Shown: in pieces, positions 35,476 through 47,633 of the stretch | Numbering within the stretch: position 1 is the stretch's first letter | How the letters are laid out: every line of letters starts with the position of its first letter | NCBI RefSeq assembly: GCF_019703515.2 | Contig: NC_059363.1 | Span: 769,001 to 833,000 of the forward strand | DNA: 64,000 nt | Direction: 5' to 3' | Origin: Myxocyprinus asiaticus | Taxonomy: Eukaryota; Chordata; Actinopteri; Cypriniformes; Catostomidae | The notes under the pieces: model-generated | Database searches by the model: none | Told to the model about the DNA's origin: nothing | What the model saw: the letters and a program-made list of their open reading frames with translations, nothing else | Position numbers and translations under genes: made by a program

Positions 35476-36610
35476 AACACACTTGTCTCGCTGTCTACTG
35501 TCAACAATAGGCAGCTAACTAATAAGACTCAAGACACACACACATTCCCATGAGTGACATGTTGACCCTTCCTATCATGCTCCGTTTTACTTCATACTGG
35601 TGCATAAGCAGTTTTCTTGTGCTCATCGTGTCTCTCTGTAAATCGATTAGTTCTGGGCGGCAGCACACATTGACCGACGGGCCGAGAAGCCACAGTGGGA
35701 ATTAAGATTGTTGGCAAAACTGAATACTTGCTGCTAGCGCAGAATAAACACAGAGGCCCTGTCTCACTGACTCCGCCCATTTCTCACACCTCACACCTCA
35801 TCACTTCCTGTCTGTCGCTGCTCTCATGTGCAATGAGAGACGAGTGTTTTATGAAACTAACAGCGTTTCCAAACCACTTTCCTTCGGCAAGAAATGGTTG
35901 CGTAAATTAAAGCCATATTTGACGTTTTTTACACAGCTGAGTGAATTGAATATTAACAGTAACTTGTAAACCTTTAAAGACAGACCTACTGTGAGCTTTG
36001 TTAATCGATGGTATATGCTTCTGTTGAAGCCATCAGTTCACATTATTTTAATTACTGAATTCCTGGGGAAGAACTACACTACCCATAATCCTGAAGAGAG
36101 ATCCACCAATCAGAGAACTGCATCAAAAGAGCTCTGTAGCTCCGCCCACTGCCATGACACACTGTGAGTCGCTCTCCCTACACTCTCAAACTACTGATAT
36201 ATTTGTATATATATGAATATTTTGCAATTCAATTAAAATATATTGTTTCTATGCTTATAATCAACAATTCTAAATCAATAGTTTTATATTTTTCCAATGT
36301 TTTCAATTCGATTACGTCATTTAACGGAAATCCGCAGAAATGCCTTCAGGGTGTTAGGGGTTAAAAACATTAAGTACACCGTCTTGTACCTTTGTCTTTT
36401 TGTAAGACTTTCGAATACTTTTTTGCTCTTAATCAAAGTTTGTAATGTTGTGATTCACCTCGGAGCTGGTTGGTTTGGTTCTTGGTGCACAACTCTGATG
36501 AAGGATTTTATGAAATCCCTTTAGAAAAAATGAATGGGAAAAATTGGGCGGGCACTGTAGCACTCTATTGCTCTTTTGGTCCTCCTGTTGTTCTCTCTGG
36601 GTGTCTTTAC

Positions 36611-36850
36611 CTCTCTGGCAGGTGTAAGTGTGGCAGCAGTCTCCTGGCACTCCAGTGCCCGCTCTCACCAGCACGGCTCTGTGCCCGCTGCTGCAGACTT
36701 GAGGGGGCGGGCACCAGGCACATGTGCACTGAGCGTGTAACGTCGGGCAGCAGTCTACAGGAGGGGTGTAGCTGCGGGTCAGTAATGAATCAGGTGGGCA
36801 CACAGAGGTGGGCAAAGGTGGGCATGAGACTCCTGCACAGTTCTGTTCCT
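36611..36850 (-). CDS. crim1: crim1-like exon 4: paired CxxVxCPP / CCxTYTC unit
   Basis: Encodes residues 212-291. Starts EEQNCAGVSCPP, continues CPPDSLLTRSYTPPVDCC and TLHAQCTCAWCPP, and ends GVPGDCCHTYTCQR. It aligns well with the CRIM1 segment just before VWC1 (DCRTVECPP, CPPDSYET, GTPGKCCDVFEC). In that CRIM1 segment I recall an RGD tripeptide, the proposed integrin contact; here the same position reads RAG. Acceptor GTGTGTCTCAG|AGG follows a GT-rich stretch beside a (CA)n tract; donor AGAG|GTAAAG. Intron 3 upstream is 10.8 kb and carries two large tandem arrays. Confidence 0.88.
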
Positions 36851-36856
36851 CTGAGA

Positions 36857-36889
36857 CACACGCACACGCGCACACACACACACAGGGAA
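36857..36889 (+). repeat. (CA)n tract next to the exon 4 acceptor
   Basis: CACACGCACACGCGCACACACACACACA. On the coding strand it is a GT-rich tract taking the place of a normal pyrimidine tract. Confidence 0.9.
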
Positions 36890-37174
36890 TGTTAGACACA
36901 GCATAAGAGTCACACACCTTCACTGGACTCACAGTGCACATACTGTTCAGACTGCGAGCAGAAGAGTGCTCATGTTGCAGATTTGGCAAGTTCACTCTGT
37001 CATCAACCAGCACACTTTGAGTTTCAATGACAGTATAACTGCTTCCTGTTCACCTGAACCCAGAACATGCATCTCCACAGAAACCTGTAAACATATTATG
37101 TTCATCAATACCAATATTGCATTCATACAACCATTTATTCATTTACTTACTCACTCATACTATTCTTTAGTTGG

Positions 37175-37197
37175 TTCATTCATTCATTCATTCATTC
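37175..37197 (+). repeat. (ATTC)n microsatellite
   Basis: Six CATT units. Confidence 0.9.
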
Positions 37198-37494
37198 TCA
37201 TTAACAGTGTCCTCTATAAACACTTAAGTATGTTTTAATTTACTAATTTTGTGCAGTTGTGAATCTAATCACTCTGATACGTCTGTAAGAGCTGCTGGGA
37301 TTCTTCAGTGTTTTTGGAAGCCGTTCAGGAAAACTAAAGTGTGAGATTAGTTTCTGTGCTGATATTACAGAGCTCATAGAGCTCCTGTTATGACCGAGGC
37401 AGACAAACACACTTATCTTTGTAGTAAACACTCACTGACAGCTGCAGGGCTGACATCTCTTTTAAATCTTCCACTGTGCTTCAGCTGGTCTTAG

Positions 37495-37745
37495 TTTTAA
37501 TGGGATAGTTCACCCAAAAATTACAATTCTGTCATCATTTATCCCCCTCATATTGATTCAAACCTATATAAAAGTTATGCAGTAAGATCTGGTTAGAAAC
37601 AACCCTAAATGGTGCATAAAGACACAATTTTTAGTCATGATTTTCAAACACCTTAAGACATGTAAGTCATTAAAGTCTGATTTTCTGTAAAGCTGCTTTG
37701 AAACTATGTGTATTGTGAAAAGCACCATGCAAGTAAAAATGACGA
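37495..37745 (+). repeat. two dispersed repeat fragments
   Basis: 37500-37570 is the GGGATAGTTCACCCAAAAAT element. 37683-37745 (GTAAAGCTGCTTTGAAAC, AAGTAAAAATGACGAC) is the inverse of 44394-44460 (GTCATTTTTACTTGTATAGC, GTTTCAAAGCAGCTTTACAG). Confidence 0.6.
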
Positions 37746-38216
37746 CTTAGGGCTGGGCAGTTTTTCCGATTAATTCGAATTTGCGTTTTGACACGATTTT
37801 TTATTTATTTTTTTAATCGAGAAATCAAGATTTTGCTATAAATATTGCAAACGTTATAGTTAGATACATTGTAAATCCACCAAAGGCTGAATATGGAAGA
37901 TAAAAATAATTCATTGTGCTATCTTAATGCCGCTCCTGATCTGATCAGCTGCACGTGTGTGGCATGCTCCAAATGAACGTGACAGGTTAACAAAACAGAC
38001 ACTGATATAAAAGACAGCGCTAATATTCCCAGTATGATTGTACACAGTGTGGTTTGTAGCTCAGCTTCGTTCATCATGCAAGTATACACCGGCTTAAGAC
38101 CGTAACTGGCCTCGGCATGCACATGTTGATGAACGATCTCCTTTTCATTTTACCCATAAAAAAGCGTTAGTTACGTGACAGTTATGGGCACCTTATTTCA
38201 AATCACAGAGAGGCTA

Positions 38217-38241
38217 TATATATATATATATATATATATAT
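38217..38241. repeat. (TA)n microsatellite
   Basis: About 12 TA units, in intron 3. Confidence 0.93.
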
Positions 38242-38414
38242 GGAAGAATCAAACATCCGCAGGTCCTTTTGCCATGATGATACAGATAGATCGCTAATTA
38301 TTGCTTTGTTCTGTGATGTTTCAAGTGTACTGCATCTATAGCCAACATTTGGCAAGCGATCATTTTGACAAACTTTGCTAGCTGAATTGTAATGATAAAT
38401 TATTTCTTACGTTA

Positions 38415-39000
38415 ATCTTTTTAACTACTTTTTTTTACTCATGCACGTGTAGCATGGACTACTTGATGCACTTTTGGCCGAATTTACGTTTTTTAACTAC
38501 TTTACTCATGCACGAGTAGCATGGACTACTTGATGCACTTTTGGACAAATTTACATTTTTTAACTACTTTACTCATGCACGTGTAGCATGGACTACTTGA
38601 TGCACATTTGGACGAATGTAAGTTTTTTGACTACTTTACTCATGCACGTGTAGCATGGACTACTTGATGCACATTTGGACAAATTTACGTTTTTTTGACT
38701 ACTCATACACGAGTAGCATGGACTACTTGACGCACTTTTTGATGGACTTACGTTTTTGGACTGCTTTACTCATGCACGTGTAGCATGGACTACTTGATGC
38801 ACTTTTGGACAAATTTACGTTTTTTAACTACTTTACTCATACACGTGTAACATGGACTATTTGATGCACTTTTACACAAATTTACATTTTTTAACTACTC
38901 ATGCACGAGTAGCATGGACTACTTGATGCACTTTTTGATGGGCTTACGTTTTTGGTCTACTTTACTCATGCACATGTATGGACTACTTTTTTTGAGCATG
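38415..39000 (+). repeat. 67-bp minisatellite, about nine copies
   Basis: Unit: ACTCATGCACGTGTAGCATG, then GACTACTTGATGCACTTTTG, then GACAAATTTACGTTTTTTAA, repeating near 38437, 38504, 38571, 38639, 38703, 38769, 38836, 38897 and 38965. Variants alternate CACGTGTAG and CACGAGTAG. No open frame runs through it. Confidence 0.9.
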
Positions 39001-39989
39001 GATTACTTTTAAAGATTCTTTTGGTCCTTTTTTAAGCTTTAAAGCGAGTCAATATCAACTGCTATTGTATCGTTCATTAAAACTCCTTTTAAGTTCAACA
39101 TTAGAAAGAAAGTCATGCAGGATGACATACAATGACATGAAGGGCAGTTAGTATGACAGAATTTTCATTTTTGGTCCAAGTAACCCTAAGTCAAAACTTT
39201 AAGTAATCAAAGGAAGAATACTTCAAAAACATAATGGAGAAATATTATCAATAAATGACAAATCAGTGCTCAAAACATCATACACAACAGCACAAAACAG
39301 AGATGCCACAAGACTAATTAAGACTGATTGTCATTCCCTGATTGGGCAGGGAAAGAAAAGAAACAGAATTGAAGCTGTAATGAAGTTGCATAACAGAGAC
39401 ATTTTCCAGAAATCAGTGGCTTTGCTTATGGTCTTTCCAGGCTTCAGTTCTGCCCGACCCTGTAACCTGACACTGGCTGACACTGTACATGTACCGACAC
39501 TCACAAAAATGTAAGAAGATCCCAGAGACAAGCTGAGCCAATCGCACCTCTAAAATCCCAGTTTGAATCCTGAGTGACTAGAACAGACCCAGTGCACTGA
39601 CGTACTCACGGCCGGCATACACACCGAGTCAGTTCAGAATAGTTTTCTGGGTCACAGAGACAGTTAACTGACAGCAAATTAAGTTACTCACGCCAAAAAA
39701 AGTGGTACAGCTGGTGCACAGAACAGAGAGTTTGTGTGAGCTTGTGTTACACACTCCGTAAAATCATATTTGTGTAGGAAATATGACGGATGCAATTGAG
39801 CTGCTGGAGCCACTAAATAAATACTGTAGTAGACTGGAGGATCTGTACTGTAGTATATACTTTAGCTCGACTCGACACAAAGTGCACATTGATCAACTTT
39901 CTCTCTGAATATTGTCGTAGAGGAAAATTACGCTCAAGTTAACGGCAGAAACGCTCACTGAATTTGTTTCTGTACTTCACCTGAATTAA

Positions 39990-40460
39990 TTCATTTAGAC
40001 ACTTACAAAAAGTACAATGGCATTACTATGTTTTTTGGCAAGGCATCATCTTAATATTGGTCATTTTTACCAATTTGATGGTTATTTTTCATACATTACT
40101 GTGATGATCAGAAATGCCAGGGTATTCGAATGGCAATCATAAAGTAGCATGGTAGTACCAATTTGAAAATGTACCAATTATCATTATTAACATGGTAATT
40201 TCTCATACACTACCATGATGATTATACCATGGTATTCTTTAAAGTACCTTGTAAATACCATGCTATATGAATGGCAATCATACAGTACCATGGCATTACC
40301 ATGTTTTTCCCCCCTTCTTTGTGATATGGTAGAATGGTAACGCCATGATTTTTCTGGACAATATCATAACAGTAATACCATGGTGTTGAAGTTCCTCATT
40401 CAGTATCATGGTAATACCATCTAATTCATCACTGTACCATGGTACCACCACAGCACTTTT
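39990..40460. repeat. CCATGG-palindrome-rich repeat
   Basis: Repeated TACCATGGTA, GGTAATACCATGG and GTACCATGTAAATACC words on both strands. Related blocks are 54690-54840 with 57583-57720 (one block split by a LINE), 57990-58330 and, weakly, 62300-62430. Confidence 0.6.
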
Positions 40461-41044
40461 TGTTGACTTTATGCCTTTAAACTACTCACAGGAAATAAAA
40501 TCACAAATGAGATCTCTTTAATATTTCAGTTGTTTCTCCTAGACAGCAATGAGATAAAATTGAGCGCAAACTGAGACTTATACAGTATATTTGGGTGATT
40601 CTCACTGTCAAGAAATGTTCTGGTCGTATTTTACACCAAAATCAAAAGGAACAAATAAGAAATTCTATTTTACCTATAGAAAATGAAGCCTATTTTTAGG
40701 GACATTCAGATTTTTACATTGTACATTATTTTCATGACAGTTTCGCACATTTACTTCATATATACTTCATAGTAGTACTCCCTTAATACTGCCTTTCCTA
40801 TTCACTGATATTAATTAAGATGATCATTGTACAATAGCACTTCTTTATTGTAGTAGAGTAAAATCATGACTGTGTTAGGGTATATACAATGGGAATAGTA
40901 AAAGTAAAACGTCCAGATGTGTTACAATTATGAGAATTGTTAGGTAAAATGTGCTCAAGTGTCCTGGCAAGAATGTTACAATGCAAAAAAAAATGTTAAT
41001 GGTCCAAAATACAGCCATCTTTTTTTTTTTTGCAAAATATGATT

Positions 41045-41289
41045 TCATATACACCGATCAGCCACAACATTAAAACCACCAGCCTAATGTTGTGTAGGAC
41101 CCCCTCGTGCCACCATATAGCATTCCGAGATGATATTCTTCTCACCACAATTGTACAGAGCGGTTATCTGTGTTACCATAGACTTTATCAATTCAAACCA
41201 GTCTGGCCATTCTCTGTTGACCTCTCTCATCAACAAGGTGTTTCCATCCACAGAACTGCCACTCACTGGATGTTTTTTGTGTTTGGCAC
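41045..41289. repeat. dispersed fish repeat with CACCGATCAGCCACAACATT terminus
   Basis: Opens TACACCGATCAGCCACAACA, followed by TTAAAACCACCAGCC, and continues GTAGGACCCCCTCGTGCC. I recognise this as a common teleost repeat terminus but cannot name its class. It abuts the LINE fragment at 41290. Confidence 0.5.
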
Positions 41290-42245
41290 CATTCTTAGTA
41301 AATTGTTTTCAGCCAACGACCCTGCATCTGTGTGGAAAGGCCTGAAAAGCATCACCAACTACAAGACACCATCCCCCTCGCTCTGTGGAGAATCAACAAA
41401 TGGCTGATGAACTGAATGTGTTTTACTACAGGTTTGAAAAGCCCAGTCTCACACCCCTCCCCTGCTCTGATCTTCACTTCACACACATACCAATACCTCC
41501 TGGAACTCCCCTCCTGCTACTCAACCTGCACTTATGATCTGTGAAGAGGATGTGTGCAGGGTCTTCAAGAAACAGAAGACTAGGAAGCTTCAGGCCCAGA
41601 TGGTGTTTCTGCCATCTGAAAGTCTGCGCTGACCAACTAGCCCCCATCTTCACACAGATCTTCACTAGATCACTGGAGCAGTGTGAAGTTCCTTGCTGCT
41701 TCAAACACTCCACCATCATTCCAGTCCCCAAAAAACCCCAAATCACAGGACTTAAATCACTACAGACCTGTCGCTCTCACGTCTGTGGTCACGAAGTCAT
41801 TTGAGAGACTGGTTTTGGCCTACCTGAAGGACATCACTGGACCCCTGCTAGACCCCCTTCAGTTTGCTTACTGAGCAAACAGGTCTGTGGATTATGCTGT
41901 CAATATGGGACTGCATTATATCCTGCAACACCTCGACAGACCTGGGACTTATGCAAGGATTCTATTTGTGGACTTCAGTTCAGCCTTCAATACCATCATG
42001 CCTGATCTTCTCTGAACTAAACTGACCCAGCTCTCCGTGCCAACCACAATCTGTTTGTGGATCAACAGCTTTCTGACAGATAGGCAGCAGCTAGTGAGAC
42101 TGGGGAAACTCACATCCGGGACCCTCACTATTAGCACTGGTGCTCCTCAGGAATGCATTCTCTCTCCACTGCCCACAAATGACTTCACTGCAAAGGACCC
42201 CACTGTCAGGCTCTTGAAGTTTGCAGACGACATACGTATACATCT
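41290..42245 (+). mobile_element. L2-like retrotransposon fragment, reverse transcriptase part
   Basis: Decayed frames read [69 protein letters not shown] and KFADDIRIHLHV. Both ends are missing and several stops and frameshifts are present. Same subfamily as 59688-62275 by shared phrases. Confidence 0.82.
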
Positions 42246-44393
42246 ACATGTCCCATTAGTCTCATTATGTAATGTTTTCATGTGTGTCATTGTGTTTATA
42301 TGTATGCAAATTGATTTAATAATGAGCATCAGTGGTCAAGCCAATCGTAGCTTTGCATACTGTCATTCAAATGTCTAGACGCAATTCACATAGCCTGTCT
42401 CAAAGCCTGATGTTTTAGTTATTCTGACAGCTAGTGGGAGCAAAACACAATAGGACTGGAGTAAATGTGGTATGAATTCAATAGCGGATCTATTTTACTA
42501 TTATTTAGGGTTTATTTGGTTCTCCGCCATGGGTAATTAGCTAGTCATCAGCGATGCGAGAACTCTAACCAACACAATGGTGTCTGTTCTCTCGTGTTGG
42601 ACAAACAAAAGCACAAAGCCTTCATTTGAGGTGCTTGATAAATTCAGACCTTAAATGGTTTAAATGTGTCACGGCAGAGCGCTGTAATAGTACAAAATGC
42701 CTAGCAACACTAATGTTGCGTCTGGGCAGCACATGCACACGTAAACCCTGGAGGACTGCGGAAATTGGTTTTATAAGCGCAGAAAGGCCCTTTGTAAACA
42801 ATGCATATATCTGCCATCTCAGACGCTCTTTCATGAAAGTGAAGTGGCTCTTTGTAAACGTGTTTTCCTTTTCGCGGAGGGCACAAGGGGGGCAGTCTTC
42901 CTCCGTAGCGCGCCTCTCGCGGGCAGAGGAGGCTGTGTTGACAAGCAGCGTTTACTCATGGAAAAACTGTACAATGTGCACTCTGTTCAGAGACTGACTT
43001 TGGATGCTGGTCAGAGCAGAACAAAGGCATCTCAGTCCAGCAGTCCCTGTTTGGTTTTTAGGTAAGCCCTGTGGTTTAACATCGATTTCAGTATAATTCA
43101 CGTGAAGAGAAACAATGAGCCAAGTTTATCATGTAGCATGAGACGTCTGACTGGCAAGTGAAAGGTTTAAGAACAACTGAAATGGTATAGAAAATGTGTT
43201 GCCTTATGATGTTGAGTGTCAGAATTATTCACTCAAGTGATGTTTTCTCTTAAAGCTGAAGTGTGTCATTTCAGTGCCACTTATGTCACCAAATGGAATA
43301 ACAAAAGTAATTGCCACTTTCACACATGAACAAATTTGTACATTATTAACCCTATTAAATTGTTACATAATTGTTACATTATTGAGCCAATGTTGCTCTG
43401 TGGCTGGACGGGCCGCTCAAACAAACAAAGCAATGTTTTAATAGCGCCCTCAGAGTAACAGTGCAATAAACCACCATTGGCTTACTTATAACTGCCTCTG
43501 GATATTAAGTTTAACATCCAAATTACACACTTTAAAGTCAACATTTAATGCCATTCGCAACCATTTTACTTCAATAATGTAAGGCTGGGTATTGATTCAG
43601 ATTTCCAGATTCGATAAGATTCTGATTCACAGGCTCTAAATTTGATATCGATTCATATTCGTTCAAGTTTATTTCATTTATACTGTCCATTTTGCATACA
43701 AACGAAAGAAATTCTCTCCCAGCTAATGCTGTTTTTTTTTATGCTGGGCACCTTCTAACTATAGGTACATTATTTTTATTGGTTTTCATTATTTTGGTCA
43801 CATTTGAGCTGTTAAAAAATGAATATGATATTACATAGCATATATTATAATTTGCTACACGTTTATTTTTAATTGCATAACTTGTACTATTTATGTGTAT
43901 CTACGTTGATTTGTTGAACGTGCTAAAAACCGGTACTGTCTCTTTAAGAAAACCAGCAGTTCTGTAAAGAGCGTCTGTAAATGAGCGCATACTAACGAGA
44001 GAGACTTGAATGGCTTAATCTTATTTGTGCTATGCATGATTAGAATTAAATGTTTATTTTTTGTTTTGTTTTTAATCAACAACTGACTGTAAAGAACAGA
44101 AAGGATATTAAAGAGACATTATTCAGTGACAAATGGATTGTGCCGAATCTCATCTTTGGACACACGGAACGAGTTTTTACGCTCAACACTCGCTGCTGAA
44201 TTCTTCACCATTATACGACTCAATTACTGCTGAGTGAAATCTGAACATTTACCAGCCAGTGGTGAATCACAGACATTTTTAGTCACATAGCGCGAAATTT
44301 GGTTGCAAATGCAAGTGATTTTCTTTCACTGTATTAGAGGGTTGCACAGAGTAAAAGATCGATCTTGGGATCGATATAGTTATTTTCAAGTCA

Positions 44394-44530
44394 AGTCATT
44401 TTTACTTGTATAGCGCTTTTCACAACACACATTGTTTCAAAGCAGCTTTACAGAAGATCATGCATTAACAAAAAATGAAACTGTAATATCTATAAAGTCT
44501 TTGAGTCATCATTGTGTAGTTTGATAAAAT
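44394..44530 (+). repeat. dispersed repeat TCAAGTCAAGTCATTTTTAC type
   Basis: A recognisable teleost repeat with ATAGCGCTTTTCACAACACA and CAAAGCAGCTTTACAG. Class uncertain. Confidence 0.6.
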
Positions 44531-44639
44531 ATGACTGTAAACAAGAAGATAAATAATAAAATAATAAAATAATAATTGTATTTAGGACCCCAGTGAGCAA
44601 GCTGAAGGCGACTGTGGCACTGGAGCACAGATTTGTGAT

Positions 44640-44753
44640 TTTTTAAAGGAAAGGAGGGACGAGCCAAAATGTATTTTTGTGGTAATCAATATTATGCCAC
44701 AAATGCTGTCGATTGATCTTAACTTGCACTGAACCCGGAATATTCCTTTTAAC
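44640..44753 (-). repeat. terminal fragment of the same MITE
   Basis: AAAGGAGGGACGAGCC, GGTAATCAATATTATGCCAC and CCCGGAATATTCCTTTTAA: the right end of the 10451-11432 element. Confidence 0.65.
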
Positions 44754-46683
44754 TCTACACCTGTTGCTTCACGTGTGTGTGGTCACATGCTCAATATATG
44801 ATGATAAAAACATGACTAGAAAGATCTGCAACAGTGTGTGTGTTTGTTTGCATTGGTAGTGAACCCCCCTCATTCTGTGTGAGATGTTTAATGAGATCAG
44901 GAGAGGTGTGAGTCTTTATAATGCTGAATCAGAACAATGAGCCGTCGGACTGAAGGACGCCGCTGCTTTCTCTATTGAACGTTTCTACACAAACTCCAGA
45001 CATCACGTGATTCAGTGCTGATGAAGGGTTTTTTAAGGTTTCTGCCGATACTTTACATGGCAATTAATGTACTGTGATCTTTAATATTTACTAGTTACTT
45101 TTAGGAGTGTTTGATAAGGCAAGCATCATAAAGGCAATACTCATAGCAAAGATTTTTCTAATCTTATTACCCCAAATATTAAACCGAGTCATTACCTCTT
45201 CTGCACTGTTTGTGTGGTTTGTTGAGGACCGATGTGGACTGGCGGCACTGCCAGCTTAAATGACATCATTATCAGAACAGAGGCCAAATCTCACCAGCTA
45301 TTAAACTAAGCAGAACCTCAGAAGAGTTTTGTGCCACTTTTATACTCACTCGCTGTATTCTGGAAGTATGAAGTCAGGGCTGTTTGTACTTGGAGTTTGG
45401 GAACGTTTTTTCCTTCTAACGTGACTTTATACACATATACGGGGTTGTCTCACATCCACCCAACCAAGTCTAAGCTGGTCCCCAGGCCAAGTCAAGATGG
45501 TCTGTTGGCTGGTTTTAAAGGGGTTTGGGGCCAGTTAAGATCGACCAACCAGCTCAGATGTTTTTTTTTTTTTGGGGCATAATTTTAAATCTCAAATGGA
45601 GGAACACAAAGACAAAAGCAATTTATTCATAAGTATTAAATGAGTCATTGATCCCAAACATCTCAGCGTGAATGAAAACTCCGACTGGCCTTCAGTCACG
45701 GCGCTCTCAAGGGACGCTGCCAAAACACAGATACCGGATCACATGCGTGCAGTATGTGGCGGAAACCTGGTTTTCAGAGACGAATCAGTTATATAAGCTC
45801 CACACTGAAGCGTTGATAACAAACAGACGGCAACAGCCCTCTCTGACAGTTGTGCAAAACAAGCTAATTATCAACAGATGTGCTCTTGAGTAATCAACAT
45901 CACCAGCGTTAAGCGTTTGGATACTCAAGGGGGGCGTGATGGCACGCCAGAACGAGAAATGTTGTTTACTGTATCGGTGGAAAGATTTGTGGATTTTTCT
46001 TGTGTTCAACAGTTATCATATGAAGTGATTCCTCCATAGAGAGCAAACAGTGAAATTAAACAATGTACCATAAACAACACAGAGCTATAAAAAATAATAG
46101 CCCAAAAGACTGAATTCTGTCACTGGACTGATTCTGGACGCTCATAATTAAGATAAACAGATCATCCAAGGCATTGACAGTTCAACAGCCAGTATAAATG
46201 CACTCAACTGTATAACAGGTCAATGTCAACAACATCACTTTTATCACCACCATAACAACACGAGAGGATATCTAAAAGCATGCAATCAATTATGTGTTGA
46301 GAGCATAACACTATATGGAAGATCATTATGTAAGCAGGAGATGCTGTAAAAGCCAATAAACTCATTCAGTGAAAGTGAGGTTGTCATCTGGCGTCAAAAG
46401 GCGCATCTGCAGAGAGCTGTGAAATGAAAATGTTATCTAATGAAAAACATTTCACATGTGTTGTCTGACACACAGTGTCCACTTGAAAATTATACAGAGA
46501 AAGACCTTCAAACACATTAAAACATCTCACTAAAGCTACTGAGCCAAGCTGACATCAAAATTGAAGAGATTTTTTTTGTAAACATTAAACCCTAGAAAAT
46601 CTACACGAGCAATATCTTCTACCAGTAATATTTAGGTATGTTTCCTTAAGCCATGAGAGGCCGTGCATTACAGTGATTTTACC

Positions 46684-47395
46684 ACAGGTAAAGGTTAGGA
46701 TTAGGGTCAATTGGGGTTAGGGTCAGTTGGGGTTAGGGTCAGGGTCAATTGGGGTTAGGGTTAGGGTCTGTTGGGGTCATTTGGGGTCAATTGGGGTTAG
46801 GGTCAAGGTCAGTTGGGGTTAGGGTCTGTTGGAATTACAGTTAGGGTTAGGGTCAGTTGGGATTAGGGTTATGGTCAGGGTCATTTGGGGTTAGGGTTAG
46901 GGTCTGTTGGGGTCAGTTGGGGTTATTTGGGGTCAATTGGGGTTAGGGTCAAGGTCAGTTAGGGTTAGGGTCAGTTGGGATTAGGGTTATGGTCAGGGTC
47001 ATTTGGGGTTAGGGTCAAGGTCAGTTGGGGTTAGGGTCTGTTGGAATTACAGTTAGGGTTAGGGTCAGTTGGGATTAGGGTTATGGTCAGGGTCAATTGG
47101 GGTTAAGGTTAGGGTCTGTTGGGGTCAGCTGGGGTTATTTGGGGTCAGTTGGTGTTAGAGTCAGGGTCAGTTGCGGTTCGGGTCATTTGGGGTTAGGGTT
47201 AGGTTCATGGGGTCATTTGGGGTTAGGGTTAGGGTCAGTTGGGGTTAGTTGGGGTCAGTTGGGGTTATGGTCAGGGTCAGTTGGAGTTAGGGTCTGTTGG
47301 AATTAGGGTTAGGGTCAGGGTCAGCTGGGGTTAGGGTTAGTGTCAGGGTCAGTTGGGGTTTGGGTTAGGGTCAGTTAGGTTTAGGGTTTGATGAA
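46684..47395 (+). repeat. telomere-like G-rich minisatellite
   Basis: About 710 bp of mixed GGGTTA, GGGTCA and GTTGGGGT words, for example GGTTAGGGTCAGTTGGGG repeated irregularly. True TTAGGG dimers occur but no pure (TTAGGG)n. Higher-order blocks of about 180 bp recur, such as CTGTTGGAATTACAGTTAGG at 46827 and 47038. It is intronic, 240 bp downstream of exon 3 in gene direction. G-rich on plus, the template strand of the gene. Confidence 0.92.
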
Positions 47396-47633
47396 TATCC
47401 AATCAGATATTTGAACTGAAAGTATTTCTTTTATAATTATAGTTTTAAAATGTGCTTTCACTGATTAATCAAGTTCACTGTCGCAGCTGATTGCAGATCA
47501 GCGATAAAGCAACAATGCAACACATGTTTGGAAAGCTTCAACAGTGGCGTATGACATACAGACACGAGCACGATTACTCTCTGCTTGTTTCAAATGTTCT
47601 GTTCTGTGTTAATACATTGTAAAAGTTGCATAC

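Larger units (their letters stand above)
31464..36610 (-). other. intron 4 of crim1-like gene
   Basis: 5.1 kb carrying SINE copies 7 and 8, CTCF-motif repeat B and the tRNA-like remnant. 32040-32310 and 33170-33350 share TTTCCAT/ATGGAAA-rich inverted words, perhaps ends of one old element around SINE copy 7. The rest is featureless. Confidence 0.5.
36851..47633 (-). other. intron 3 of crim1-like gene
   Basis: 10.8 kb with both minisatellites, the CCATGG repeat, the 41045 repeat, LINE fragment 41290-42245 and shorter repeats. I looked for the missing CRIM1 N-terminal cysteine unit (CPEDS ... PGECC) on the coding strand and did not find it. 42530-43070 is GC-rich but has no supported exon. Confidence 0.5.

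Noticed and set aside
36470..36895. 141-codon plus-strand frame
   Set aside because: Antisense shadow of exon 4, whose minus-strand frame has CRIM1 homology and splice sites.
38415..39000. CRISPR-like array
   Set aside because: Units are contiguous 67-bp minisatellite copies with no unique spacers, in a vertebrate intron.
42626..42997. GC-rich 123-codon frame as a possible extra exon
   Set aside because: No cysteine-module pattern on either strand and no convincing acceptor/donor pair in phase 1.
47097..47306. 69-codon open frame rich in Gly, Val, Ser and Leu
   Set aside because: It is the telomere-like minisatellite read as protein.
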